Position numbers and translations under genes: made by a program. Of a stretch of 64,000 nt of DNA, positions 38,755 to 53,200 are shown one piece after another (the stretch's first letter is position 1; each line of letters opens with the position of its first letter). Under the pieces are notes generated by a model, which made no database searches, was not told the DNA's origin, and was given only the letters and a program-made list of their open reading frames with translations. This stretch comes from Diphasiastrum complanatum (Eukaryota; Streptophyta; Lycopodiopsida; Lycopodiales; Lycopodiaceae), in assembly GCA_029204225.1 (NCBI GenBank), contig CM055102.1, positions 30,992,607 through 31,056,606 of the forward strand, given 5' to 3'.

Positions 38755-39600
38755 CATAAGCAAGACCTTGGTCCGTACTTCAACTTGTACACCCATTTGC
38801 ATTGCATTGTCTTCCGCTTGTCTGGTACTGGCTGCAGTGTCCATACCTCATTCTTCTTCATGGATTCGATCTCTTCGTTCATGGCTTGGATCTATTTGTC
38901 CTTGTTTGGACTGTCGATGGCTTCCTCGAATGTTTGTGGTTCATCACTGAATTCACAGAACTCTTCGGATGTTGAAGTCAAGCTGCTTGGCATGAATCTG
39001 GCTGGCGCTCTTCGTTCTCTTGTTGATCTCCTGGGAGATTCTTTGGGTACTGCAATGTCTTTGCCTTTGTCTCTTCGGCTAGGTCTGAAATTGTTTTAGT
39101 TAACAGGTGTTCTAGCTGTAGGCAAGCTTGCGGTCCTCTTCGTCTGATTTGTCAATCAGCTAATGTGGGGTTCGAACATCTTCATATGAGTGTTCGAGTT
39201 CTACTCCCTCTGTCATGGTTGGCAGGTTGTAGTACTACTTTCCTAAGACTACTTCATAGCTGGCTGAATCATCATCAGCCATTGTTCTGACGTCTGTCAT
39301 TGTCTTCACTTGATTCATCTCTGACATGTAGGTCCTGTAGTATGTGGAATGGTTGTCATATTCGACGAGGTATCCTTGTTCGACTTTCTCATCGAGCTTC
39401 TTTTGAAGCTTATCAGGAATATGTGCCTAAGCTGCACAACCAAAGATCCGAACGTGTGTTAGATTGGGCTTCCTACCCCACCATAGTTCGTGTGGTACTG
39501 TCGTGTGAGGAACACCAGATTTGCCTATCTTGTTCTGGATATAGGTAGCTGTAGCTACTGCTTCAGCCCATATCACTCTTGGTGCTTTTGATTGTTTTGG
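38755..39600 (-). pseudogene. Ty1/copia integrase C-terminus to RT N-terminus (copy 2)
   Basis: Minus strand: VIWAEAVATATYIQNKIGKSGVPHTT, HELWWGRKPNLTHVRIFGCAA, a TAG, AHIPDKLQKKLDEK, YDNHSTYYRTY, NQVKT and NEEIESMKKNEVWTLQP, ending at KLKYGP. It matches the fragment at 19.5-20.6 kb closely in order and wording, but has more stops and ends earlier. The two are degraded copies of one family inserted in the same orientation. Confidence 0.8.
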
Positions 39601-40740
39601 TACATCTTCTTGTGTGGATGATGTTATGCATATGGATGGTTGTCTTCATGAAATGGATGTCATTTATGGTTCTGGAAAACAGGTTTTGTTGGCAATTTGA
39701 AGCTAGTCAAGAGCATCAAAGAAGAATCAAATGGCCAAGGCACTAAGATTTCGTTTTTGCAGGTTATTGAAGACTCAATTAAAGGCAAAGTAGCAACAAG
39801 GAAGTCTTGTTCAAACCTACTTTACTCATCTAACTTTATGTTTGAGCTATGTTATGTGAATGAGTGGAAATTGTCAAAATTTGGTGAATCTATGATCATC
39901 TTTTTGTATCCAATGGATCTTTTTGCTACCTACTAGTAACAAATGGTTACATATTTTCTAAATATTGTAGGATAGGTTGAAACTAGGGAAAAAAGAGGAG
40001 GATGCAAGGAGGCAAATTTTTTGATGCAAAAGGCAAGAAATGACATACATTCACTCCAAACTAAGAGATGGCAATGGAAGAAATGAAGATTGAGCATACA
40101 AAAAATGAAAGATAAGTGCTTTTATTGTGAGAACTTACCTAAGGAAGTATGTTGTTTGTGCAATGAACAATTCGTATCTGAAATATTCTTTTGTGAAATA
40201 GAACATTGAGACATAATAGAAAAAATAATGTTTTAAAGAGTTCACAACACTGTAATTTCAAAGATGAAAACAATCTCTATGCCTATTCACCATCCTACAA
40301 ATTCCCTTTTAGTAGTTTTAAACAAACAACCATGTTAAAGATAGTATACCTCTTTTTATGTATATGATTAAGAATGCTAAGAGCTTTATTTTGGATTTAG
40401 ACAAAATGATTTCACTTGTCCAAACATGAAGAATTATGGTCAAAGATAGCCAAAACTCCTTCGTCTAATGGCCCATAAAATCACAAAAATGAAATAGTGC
40501 TAGTTTTAGTGTATCATGGATTGTTTTCAATTGAGAATATAAAAGACAAAAACCACGCTATGGGTGGATATTCCTTTCTCATCTATGTTATAAAACGTTT
40601 CTGTATTCTAATAGTTGCACAATTCTCTGCATGTCACGACCTACATTGCTTGAAAATTTGGAAAAAATATTCCTAAATGTGACAAGAAGTTGGATTCTTT
40701 GTGCAATTAAACCGTTTAGTAGTTGAGACTAGTATGCCTG
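39601..40740. other. Unassigned; one 79-codon ORF
   Basis: The ORF 39697-39936 (MKLVKSIKEESNGQGTK...) has no motif I recognise and no convincing splice partners. The rest is AT-rich. Confidence 0.3.
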
Positions 40741-40742
40741 CC

Positions 40743-40849
40743 CCGCCCGTTGGCGGGCGGACAAATTCAAAATATAAGGGTGGGCAGCCAACAACCCGCC
40801 CACCCCCCCACCTCCATCGTCCCAGCCCGTACCCGTACCCGTGCCCGTG
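40743..40849 (+). repeat. GC-rich hairpin and CCCGTR hexamer repeat
   Basis: CCGCCCG-TTGG-CGGGCGG at 40743-40760 is a perfect 7-bp stem. About 65 bases on, four hexamers CCCGTA, CCCGTA, CCCGTG, CCCGTG run from 40826 to 40849. Both stand out sharply from the AT-rich surroundings. No gene is associated. Confidence 0.7.
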
Positions 40850-41814
40850 GCCTTGACCTACCCCTTCCTGAGGCCTCTTTTTTTAATGGTAAAAAAACAT
40901 CCGAGCAGTTCACACTGCCCGTCATAGCATGATGGGAAGCGTGAATTGCCCGGAAAGATGACAAATAACAATGCCCTTCACAATAGTTCAGGTGGATAAT
41001 AGTTGCAATGTGTCCACTAAGACTAGGCTAGTAGGCTTGAGTCTTGATTATTGTGGAAAAGGGACATCTCGTAGCCTTTTGTGCTATGCCATGCATTTTT
41101 TAACAAGTGTTTAGGCAATCGTAATTGCCATGATAATGACAAAGGTGGTGGTGTGCTTGATTTTTGTTGGATGAAGTTGGCCCCAGCTTTGCAAAGCAAC
41201 TGTAGTTGGCTATGTATATGCTCTCCAAACCTTTCTTTGGCTAAATTAGGATATACTTTATACGCAATACAAGTAATCTTTTGCAAAAGAAAAAAAAGGG
41301 GATTGGCATATCAAGAGGAGATTTGTTGCATGCCATTCAAATTGTCAAGAAAAAAACAAAGATTGCATTTGAGAAGAAATAAAGGATAAGAAAAAAGCTC
41401 AATTTAATGCTCATACTCACCTAAGAGTGACACCTCGGCTTTTAGCACATCGTCACAATAGCCTACTCCTATCTCACCAAAGTGTAAGAACCTCCAAATT
41501 TTTTTAGAGTGTATTTGGAGGTTGCCTTAATTGGCATAATATTGCACTTGAAATTACTATTTGAAAATTATAAGAGCAATAAATACCTTACAAGTCTTGT
41601 AAGGTTTAGTTGTTATTTTTAGTAAATTACGTAATGTATTTATTGCTATGTTTGAAAAACTGGATATACACATAAATTTAGAACTTACTAGTTTTTGAAA
41701 GTTGCAGGCGTACGAAATTACTATATTTAGAAATATGCAATTAGTAAATGTAAACTTTCTAAAATTAGAAAAGTTTATTAAAAAAACAAAAATAAAAAAA
41801 ATCTGTTGGTTTTC
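40850..41814. other. No recognised gene
   Basis: AT-rich. Small ORFs without motifs. Confidence 0.4.
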
Positions 41815-42394
41815 ACGGCAGGGGAAGGTCCCCCGCCCGGGGGGCCTTTTGTGACTGGGAGGCACCCTCAAGCTGCCGACCTCGGGCACCTCCAATTGTG
41901 GAAGCCCCCGGATGGGGGCCTTTCCCTATACGTAACAACCTACTGAAATTTTTACAGTGTATTTACGTGAAACTTTAAAAGTCACAATATCACACCTGCA
42001 TTTATTATTTCAAGATTTGGACAAGTAATAAATGTGTAATGCATTTTTACTATTTTTAGACACATAATAAGTGCATTACACTTTGTAAGATACTCTTACT
42101 ATTATTAGAAAGTGCAATTTTGTTATTTTAGAGAACTTAGACCTTAAACATACTATTATTAGTAAAATATTGGCTATTTTTAGCCAAAAAAAAACAAAAA
42201 CAAAAATTCAGGTGGTTGTCATGGCAGGGAAAGGCCCCCGCCCGAGGGCCTTACCCTATGCATCAACGTGCATAATATCCTTAAAAGCAAAACCAAAACC
42301 TCCCTCGGGCGCCTCCTAGGCGCGAAAGGCCCTCGGGTGGGGGCCTTCCCCTATGCATCAACGTGCATAATACCTTAAAAGCAAAACCAAAACC
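41815..42394. repeat. Two related GC-rich foldback elements
   Basis: Arms GGCAGGGGAAGGTCCCCCGC (from 41815) and CCCCCGGATGGGGGCCTTTC (ending near 41930) are near inverted complements. The second set is GGCAGGGAAAGGCCCCCGCC (from 42225) and CCCTCGGGTGGGGGCCTTCC (ending near 42350). The second copy contains a further direct duplication: CTATGCATCAACGTGCATAA occurs twice, starting at about 42252 and 42352. Each arm pair spans about 120 bp. A MITE-like or foldback origin is likely. Confidence 0.65.
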
Positions 42395-42602
42395 AAAAAA
42401 AAATTAAAATATATACAAAGTAACATGTGAAGATTGTGGACTCACAAAAACCCACAACGCCATACCACCTTTTGATGAATAAAATACTTCAAATCACAAA
42501 ACCCAAATTGACATACTTGGAATCACCAAAAGCGATCCACTTTTGAATGGTGACCATTAGATTTTCCCTAAGATCAACGTCACCAGTTCCTTGCAGGCGG
42601 GT

Positions 42603-43206
<604 letters not shown>

Positions 43207-43229
43207 ATGTTCTTTCAGAAACTTATAAT

Positions 43230-43245
43230 GGTGTATTTGTACACC
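43230..43245 (+). terminator. Histone-type mRNA 3' stem-loop (gene 1)
   Basis: GGTGTA-TTTG-TACACC gives a perfect 6-bp stem and 4-nt loop, 23 nt after the stop codon, with ACC directly following. Animal and green-algal replication histone mRNAs end in the same architecture (GG...CC stem base, U-rich tetraloop, ACC 3' flank). The block is identical in gene 2. Confidence 0.75.
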
Positions 43246-45824
43246 ACCTTCAAGCGATTTCATTAAACTCTTTTGTGTATAAGGCAAGTGGGCTCGTTGG
43301 GTAATGAGGCTATCTTTTGTAACCTGGGTGATGATTTTTTATACTTGCGGAATGCACATTTGTCATCTACGATTCTGTTTGTTAATTGTGTACGAATGCT
43401 CATGGGGAAGAAACTAGAGTATCATGCTTTTTTATTTCCTCCGTAGGCTGCTCTGAATTATCTGCCGCTTTTGATTTTTTTGAATTATTCTTGAGACTAC
43501 TATGGGTTTGATGTGTTAAAACGTTTCTAGAATACACGATTACTTTGGATATTATTTGACTTTTTGCTTCATTTGGATGCATTTGGGAAGTTTGTCATGA
43601 TCAGAAGGTGCTCTTGGTTATCTACGTGCTTTTATATTATGATCATGCATTGATCTAGTTAGAGCTAACTAAAATATTTGGTTGAATCATTAGTTATTAA
43701 GCACTAGCTAGGTGGGGCAATGTGCAATCACGAGAACACTAGGTTGTCTTAAGAGAAATCACATAACTTCAACATAGATGTGAGGGGCTTTGGTAGAATA
43801 ATTTTTTTACATATGAGTATATTTGGATTATTTGTTTACATAAAAATGACCATGGAGTTCTGAATTTTAATAATTACCATTGCTATTTGACTTGCTTCAT
43901 GGAATCAAAGTTGATTTTGAGGTTTTCAATTTGGCCTAATTTAATATTTGATAGATGCCAAATGTGTAAATATTGATGTATGAAGGCTTTGTTTCAATTT
44001 ATGCATGAAGGTTTGTTAAATTTTATTGTATTTGTATTAGTCTTAAAAAAAAAAGTAGAGACAAATTGATGTGATGCATATTAAAGAGGATAATTAAGAG
44101 TGTTCATTGGTTGGAGATATATATCATTTTAAGTGAAGCTTTCATATTCTATGATAATTAAACAATGACTCCTAGATATGGGATTGGATTGTTATAAATT
44201 TAATAGTTTTTCTCAAAAGCATATAAGAGTAGATAATTTTAAGTATTTTGAGGTATGCTTCCATAATTTACAATAATCAAATGATGGATTGGACTTTATA
44301 AATTATATTGTGGCATGTTTTTTGAACATCATATAAGAGTACATGTATCTTAATAAATGTTAGAGATAAGTATGTGGGTATATGGTCATGTGCAAAGAAT
44401 AGTTTGATTTGATTTTCAATGAAAGAAATAAATTTGTAATAAAAGCTAGGATTATATGATGGAGCATCTCATATTGGTTAATTTAATATGGTGCATTTTA
44501 GCATTCATGGATTTTCTATATGTCAATGTTATTATTTTGGGATCTTGGCTATGCCATTATGATTATTCAACACAAAAATAGCCTCTTGTATTGAGAGTGA
44601 TTATGAGTAGATTTCTATTTTGAGTTTAAAATTTTAATTATATGGATATGATGAATGATCTTTGAGTTTTTGTTGAGTGAATTGGTATTTTAGATGTGGC
44701 TTATGACTAGTAAATCAAGGTTTAGCATATATCATGTTTATCATTGGAATACATTATGCATTAGTTTTGCATAGGTTTATGATTGATAACTAATATCTTT
44801 AATCTAAATTTTTATGTCCTATAGTATTTTCTATGTTTTTTGAGTTTTATTATTATTTTTTTAATGGAGAAAATAAGTTTGTAACAAAAGGTAGGTTACA
44901 CTCAAGTACTAGAAAAAAATCTACTTTTGTTGATTTAAATTTGACATGATTGGAATGATGGCAATATTATAAACAAAAAGACCACCAATTCAGTGATTTT
45001 ATGGAACTTTCTCATATTGGTTGTTAATGTAATAGATGATGAGTAGAGGTTTTTAAATTAAATGTAAGGCCTTGTAGAAGGCAATGTAGGAAGGAAGAAT
45101 TTATTCTCTCATCAATGTACTTTTTTTTAAATCAATCAATATAATGTTTTGGCATCACATCATTCCTGCAAAAATTTTGAATGCATATATTTTTAATTCA
45201 TGAATGCAAATGTATAGTCTATTGAATGCAAATGTATATATTGATGTATTCAATGCAATGTATAGTCTATGTAATGCACATCTATGAAATGCAAATGTAT
45301 CTATTGATAAATTCAATTCAATGTATCTAATTAAGCACATGATTTGCACAATAGAAAGTAAGGGAAAGCACAATGGAAAGTAATGGAAACCACAATATAA
45401 TGCATCAATAGATAACACATTAAGTTAGCAACTAAATATCAAATGAATCAAAATAAATGTGAATTTACCTTTACTATTGTATCTCCATTGTTTTGCAATC
45501 TTTGCTTTTCCTTTTGCATGCACTTGATCTTTCAATCCTTTGCAATAAAAGCTCCTTTTTCATTTTTCATATCCAAGCCTACATCACAAACAAAAAAGAT
45601 CTTAAAACTTATGATCACAAAACACATACTATTAACATCCATCAATGAACTAAAAATCCTAAACGCTATCAATATTCTCACTCACATTCATCCCCATCTC
45701 ATTCTCACTCCCATCTATACTCTCTTTTTCTCTCTCTCACACAACAGAACAAAGGAAGTCACCTCTAGTTTAGGAGCGGACCACATTTTGGTTCGCGCCA
45801 AATGTTTTTTTTTTGGTCAAAAAA
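43246..45824. other. AT-rich stretch without a recognised gene
   Basis: Between 45,175 and 45,330 a degenerate word AATGCAAATGTATAGTCTAT recurs about five times in imperfect tandem. A 139-codon ORF at 45,443-45,862 has no motif and overlaps low-complexity CT/CA sequence; I do not call it a gene. Confidence 0.45.
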
Positions 45825-46318
45825 ATTTGCGTGGATTATCTGTGCAAAATCCAGAAACTTAATCGCGTGGATACCGCAGGGATATATCCACGTGGTATCC
45901 ACGACCCTAGCTCTCTGGATTTCGCGTGGATAAAAAAATTTCGTGTGGATTATCCACACGTGGATAAATATCCACGCGGTATCCGCGCGAAAGCCGAGCC
46001 TTTTTTTTAAATTTTTTTTACTATGGCGTGGATTATCCACACGTGGATTATCCACGCAAAATTCAATTCCAATTTCTGGCTCCGGGTGTCGGAGGTTTGC
46101 TCGGTTGCCGGTTGTCGGAGTCGGCGTGGATGATCCACGCGTGGATAATCCACACAGTTTGAATTTCACGACATCCGGCCGATTTGCTGCCGGAAATGAC
46201 ACTTGCGTGGAACATCCACGCGCCCGTATCCATGCGCATATCCACGCCTATATCCATGCGAAATTTTTTTTGCCCACGCGTTCTCCTTTGTATTGTGCGT
46301 GGATATTTGCATGGATAT
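45825..46318. repeat. Dense array of GTGGAT/ATCCAC inverted half-sites
   Basis: Over about 490 bp, GCGTGGAT (or CGTGGAT, TGTGGAT) occurs about eleven times. Its complement ATCCACGC (or ATCCACAC, ATCCATGC) occurs a similar number of times. Many are paired into palindromes such as GTGGATTATCCAC, GTGGATAATCCAC and GTGGATGATCCAC. Non-palindromic spacers of varied sequence lie between. The frame translates to WIIHTWI-like repeats, which I regard as incidental. Confidence 0.85.
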
Positions 46319-47536
<1,218 letters not shown>

Positions 47537-47638
47537 CTTAATTACTATGAACCCAATGCATGACAAACAACAATGGTGCCGGTTGACTAGAGTGCATGTG
47601 CAGCGCCGACGCTGTCACAAGAGGTATTTATGTTGCAG

Positions 47639-48228
47639 AAGTTTGGAATGGCAGACTCAGGAATGATACTGGATAGGATAGCACCGGAGGATAGAAAGTG
47701 GATTGAGACTGAGTTGGATATAGAGAGAAAGTCTCATTACAAGCCATGGTACATACAACCTACTGATGGTATCCTTAAGCCAATTGGTTTTCAATGTATG
47801 CTACTGCTAGGACTACCCAAATGAGCGTGTGTTTTTATGATATTGTAAAGGTAGTGACTATTGTCGATGCATTTCAAAATGCAAGATGACTTCACCAGGG
47901 CATTGCACCATGCTACATCAAAGATCCCAAAGGATGCAGATGATTATGACACACAATACAACACTTCTTTCAAGGTAGGTATGATATGTTGGAACTTTGG
48001 TGAGGTATTGCAAAAAGAATGGCTTGAGCTTATCCAACTACAATTTTTCAAGCCGTAGAGATGACTTTTATCTACAAGGGGAAGCATTTGGGAGCAATTG
48101 CAAACCCCGACAATGGAGAAGCATTTTTTCAGATTCTCTACAATATAGAATGGGACACGAAAGGACTGGTGGTGACTAAGGACAAGTTGCAGATGATTGC
48201 CATATCTAGTGTTGGAGCTGCCAAGTAA
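47639..48228 (+). CDS. Unidentified three-exon gene, 5' end not found
   Basis: Exons 47639-47768, 47886-47978 and 48053-48228 join in matching phases (1 and 1) to an open frame of 132 residues ending TAA at 48226. Acceptors are tgttgcag, aaatgcaag and tttttcaag; donors are gatg|gtatcc and gtag|gtatga. Introns of 117 and 74 nt are normal for plants. Exon 1 reads KFGMADSGMILDRIAPEDRKW, exon 2 DDFTRALHHATSKIPKDADD, exon 3 VEMTFIYKGKHLGAIANPDN, ending AISSVGAAK. There is no methionine start in a convincing first exon, so it is either 5'-incomplete or a fragment next to the (GA)n. I do not recognise the family. A host gene or a captured fragment are both possible. Confidence 0.5.
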
Positions 48229-48299
48229 TCTTCTATATCAATGTTTCATGTTCAACGATAAATCAGAACCTCTAAATTTTGTAACCTTTGGGATGTGTC

Positions 48300-49310
48300 T
48301 TATTGTTCTCCAATGTTGATTTTGTCATGTTTATAGGAAGAAATAAATTTTCCACATTCTCCTTGCTGACAAGATAACAAAGAATACATGGGAAATGCCT
48401 TTCGACAACAAATTTTTTTGGAAATACACTCTGCTAAGCCGTTAGACTGAGGCGAATAGGGAGTGATAAACCGATGTTCAACGCCTTGGCTTTGGCAGTA
48501 CTCTTTGAATTTAGTAGGTATATACTCTCCACCGTTGTCGAACCTGAGGGCTTTGAACTTCTTGCCAGTTTCTTTCTCTGCACGTTTCTTGAAGACCTTG
48601 AAGAGGTTGAATGTATTTGACTTCTTCTTAATAAAGTACACCATTGTCCTTCTAGAAAATTCATCAATAAAAGTGATGAAGTACTTTGTATACTTCAATG
48701 AAGGATTCTGCATTGGGCCACATATGTTTGTATGTACAATAACTAACAATCCTCTAGCAATGTGCTGATGGCTTGATCTAAATGGTTTCCTAGCCTGCTT
48801 ACCGACTAAACAGTCTTGACAGACATGTAATTCAACTTTTCTATCTGGATAGTTGAGATCAAGAACAATATATTGTTTAGACATGTGTAATGCAGAAGTA
48901 TGATTCAAATGGCCAAGTCTATAATGCCAAAGTAAATTTTTATCGATCTAAATAGAAGTATTGAGAGATTGACTAGAGGCAGAAAAGCAATGACTTAATC
49001 TGTATAAGTATCCATGCCTCTTTCCGAGGGCTAGGATCTTGCTTGTCCTATCGACTACTTTACATTGATCTGATTCGAATTCTACTTTGTGTCCTAAATA
49101 TGTAATTATGCTTATAGAGAGCAGATTTGTAGAAAGATTTGGTACATTGTAAACACTTGAAAGTAGCTTGGATTGATCATTTGCAAAGTTGAATCTTACC
49201 GTACTTTCATCTTTGATAGCTTGTGTGCTATTGTCGCCCAAGTGAACATACTTTTTGGTATTGTAAGATGTACGAGACTCAAAACAACCAATGTGACTGG
49301 TCATATGTTG
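48300..49310 (-). pseudogene. Ty1/copia protease end/GAG-pre-integrase and integrase core
   Basis: Minus strand from 49,304: VHLGDNSTQAIKDESTVRF, VYNVPNLSTNLLSI and KRHGYLYRLSH, the region between protease and integrase. After a frame change come CQDCLVGKQARKPF (zinc-binding HHCC), GPMQNPSLKYTKYFITFIDEFSRRTMVYF, LRFDNGGEYIPTKFKEYCQSQGVEHRFITPYSPQSNGLAE. The first catalytic residue, normally the aspartate of HTDICGP, is asparagine (HTNICGP). The second aspartate and the glutamate are intact. RT and RNase H are absent. It ends about 290 bp before the second H3 promoter. Confidence 0.85.
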
Positions 49311-49595
49311 TGTGGCTCGAGGTCTTTTGTATTATTCTTGCATCAACCTTGCAAGTACATAATCTATTATTAGAGCTTCCTTGAAAATGTGCCCTTTTGC
49401 ATTTCACATGATGTAAGGCTAACTCAAATGCATTTGTTGGCAAGTCCTAATTGCGTGGCAAATTGAGTTGATGTTGGCATATAAAGACCAATGGTTATGT
49501 CTAAAAAGAAATAAAATCATATTCATTCCATGTTGGGCGAATTAAAGCCGGTTTTCTTTCTGAACTACAGAAAGCTGATCCACGTGTGAGGAGGT

Positions 49596-49688
49596 CCACG
49601 TCATCGATCCCATAGTCGATCCTTGCCAGCCAAACCCACGATTCTGATTGGTTGAAAGACTAGCAGCACTACACTTTCTCTATATATT
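49596..49688 (+). promoter_or_regulatory. Histone H3 promoter (gene 2)
   Basis: CCACGTCATCGATCC (49596-49610) matches the plant type I histone element, which is the hexamer fused to a reversed octamer half. A second GTCGATCC follows at about 49616. CTGATTGGTT is at 49644 and TATATATT at 49681. Compared with gene 1 the words and their spacing are kept while the sequence between them has changed. Confidence 0.8.
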
Positions 49689-49690
49689 GA

Positions 49691-50203
<513 letters not shown>

Positions 50204-50229
50204 ATTTTTTTTTGGTGATATTTCAAAAT

Positions 50230-50245
50230 GGTGTATTTGTACACC
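50230..50245 (+). terminator. Histone-type mRNA 3' stem-loop (gene 2)
   Basis: GGTGTATTTGTACACC, identical to gene 1, 26 nt after the stop codon and followed by ACC. The preceding bases CAAAAT resemble the CAAAA flank seen in animals. The UTR on either side has diverged between the two genes, which points to selection on the hairpin. Confidence 0.75.
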
Positions 50246-53200
50246 ACCTTTAATGAACAAAATCAATTCTTTGTGTTGCATCTAGTATTGGCGATGTGAT
50301 TTGGATAATCTTTGATCAATCACATATTTGCTTTTACATCTTGTGCTTTTCCCTTAAGCAAACTTCAAAATTAGGGATGATTTTTATCAATTTCCCAAAT
50401 GGACATCCAATAGCTCACAATATGCCTTTTTCCTTGATATTAGTTTTGTGCTGTAGTGAGGGCATTCCTCAAGGGATGTAGGGGGTGTGAATTGAGATGG
50501 TATGCCATTGTAAATCTGCATAATTGTTATTTTTTTCCTTGTTTGGGTATGCCACTTGAGCTTAGATTTAGCTTATCTAGAAACTTTCCATGGCTTGTTT
50601 TTATGGTTTTTTTTCAAACAGATATAAAATAAAGTAGGTCTACAACCTGCTAACTAGGGGCGATGATTGTTGGGTTGGAAGACACGTTTGACAGGCTTTG
50701 TTTGGCCTTTTGCAAGTCAAGAGTATTATATAGGTCAAAATTTGAAAGTAAACAATTCGCACATAGTTACAAAACCTTTTACAATCTACCTAGTTTGCAA
50801 TTTTGAGCTTACGCTTTTAATGATGTTGAATCATCAATTTTTTTTTTCAAATGTGTACTTATCAAATGTCACTACCCGGGTTTACACTAAAGCCTTTGTA
50901 GCACTTTCATCAATCAATTTAAGATTAAAAAAATGGAGCTTCCTAATAGAAATATGATATTCATAGAGCATTTGAGCATGTTATAATCATTCTTATAACT
51001 AAGAATTGACCTGAGTGTGAGTGCATGAACTGTTTGGGTGTTGGTGAAGCTCTATTATTGTAAGCTTGAAGGTGTTCATTTGTTTTAAAGCTCACTTCCT
51101 TGTTTGAAACCAATGTGCAGTTCCAAGTAGATATTTTGAGTAATTGGCACAACTATTAGTTTAGTATAGCAACTATTTTGTGAGCTTTATTGATCACTTG
51201 TCAAAGCTTTTACCCTAGTTATCTCCATCCAAGTATCATCATTGTAGCACTTGGGCTTTTTCAAGGATTCCAATAAAGAGGTAAATTGACATGATCTTCT
51301 AGATATTGCATTAATTCATCCAAGGCACTCATTTTACCCTTGTTTCATGAACATTTGTGCTAGGCTTAGGCAAACCAACAGGTCTATTGGAGAGGACATC
51401 ATGTAGATGTGAGTAGGAGATGAGGTACACCTATGGAGATGAGTACATCCATGTGGTTTGAAAATATTTTAAGAACTTTTCATGAAAGTGATTTTAAAGC
51501 TTTGCCAAAATGAATTGACCATGTTAAATGGATTTGTCCATGATCAAGAAGCTTGGGCCCTTCCAATACATTATCTCACTAAGCATTTTGAACAAGCTCA
51601 CTTTTTAAAGTAAGTGCTCCAACCAAGAGCTCACTTTTGGAAGTAAGTGCTCCAATCAACATTGATGAGCACATCAAAGACAATGATATATGAGCACATC
51701 AAAGACAATTTTGAAAAACTAAACAAGGAGTAAACTTAATGCGTGTTGCAATATAGGTGTGCATCCATGAAATTTCAATAAAAAATTGTTGACTATTTCA
51801 TGTATCTCAAAGCATTAATGTCATAGTTAGCATCATCAACCATGAACCCATTTGGATGCCATGTTTGTTTTAAAGGAAGCATTTTTTCCTTTCAGAGGTC
51901 CCAACTATTGCATGATGCTTGTAGTTGTAGAGGTACTAGAGAGTACCCATGCCTTTGGAACTCCAATTTGGAATGGGTCAATACCATGATATTGAATAAA
52001 TGGAACTACAACTATGCATAGTTAAAAAACTATGCATGTGGCAAATGCATGAGCACAAATTCCATGCAATTGCATTGTAAACATACAAACTTGGTAACTT
52101 TAATTTGTTTGTACCAAATGTGGCATCACATGCCAATAAATTGTTATCATTGTATTCCAACCTGTTCCTTGTTTGGAACTATGTCTGTAGGCCAAGGATA
52201 AATGGTTTTTTGTTGACATCTCTTGGTAGCTATAATAAAAGAACTCGTTTTAGTGTTGTTAAGTTTGTAAGTGTACATTGATGCCATCATCAACGTAAGC
52301 CTATGTCTCTTGAGATTTTTGCTTGAATATTTAGCATGTCCCTTTTGGTTAAAAAGTCATCTATATAATTACATGATATTTTTTTCTCCCATAATTGGCA
52401 TCTAGACAAGCACGAACATTAGTTGCATGTTCAAGCATGATTTGCATTACTGGAATTTTAGTATGCAACTTATTCTACCCATCATTTTATGCTTTTTGAA
52501 AAATGTGAAAAAATTGAGCTTTAGTGCAAAGAGCTGAAGGGTCCAAATTTCCTTGGCAATGCTCCACATCTATTCTTTTGGTGTTTGTAGTAGGATCTTA
52601 AATATCTACACAAGGCAATATTCACAAGATTCTAATGTAAGTTTATGATTATTAGGACACAAGTATAGATGAGAACTTGCTCAAGCACATATCTAAAATG
52701 CATGAAATTCATTTTGTCTTCAAAGGTTGTAATTTCTTTTCTAAGACATCCTCATAAGAATTAACCTATTTTCTTTTTTTCATGAAATATAGCACTAAAA
52801 TGTCTTTAGCTTTGGGGTGTCGTTGTTGAGCCCTATGTAGATAGGAATTAAACATGGTCACTGGCTTCCAAAATTGGTTTTACACCCCCTTTGAGAACCA
52901 TTAGGTGGAATAGTTTATTTATGCACTTGTGAAGAAACATAGGTTTCACCTATAATAATTTGATGTTGAGTTTCGTTGACACAAATCATCATATTATCAA
53001 CAACGTCAATTGCATGATAACAAGATTATTCATGTATATTGTTTTTATTTTATTTATTTGTAAAAGCTTTCATATAGTTCTTCTTTAGTTTCCTTTTCCA
53101 TCACTGCAATCTTCATCATAGGATTTTTAACAGTTCTTCATCTTAATGTTCATATTTATGGTCATTATCATGACCCATATGATTTGCTTCATGTTGCCCA

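Noticed and set aside
40826-40849. Telomere-like C-rich hexamers
   Set aside because: The unit is CCCGTR, not the plant CCCTAAA, and only four copies are present.
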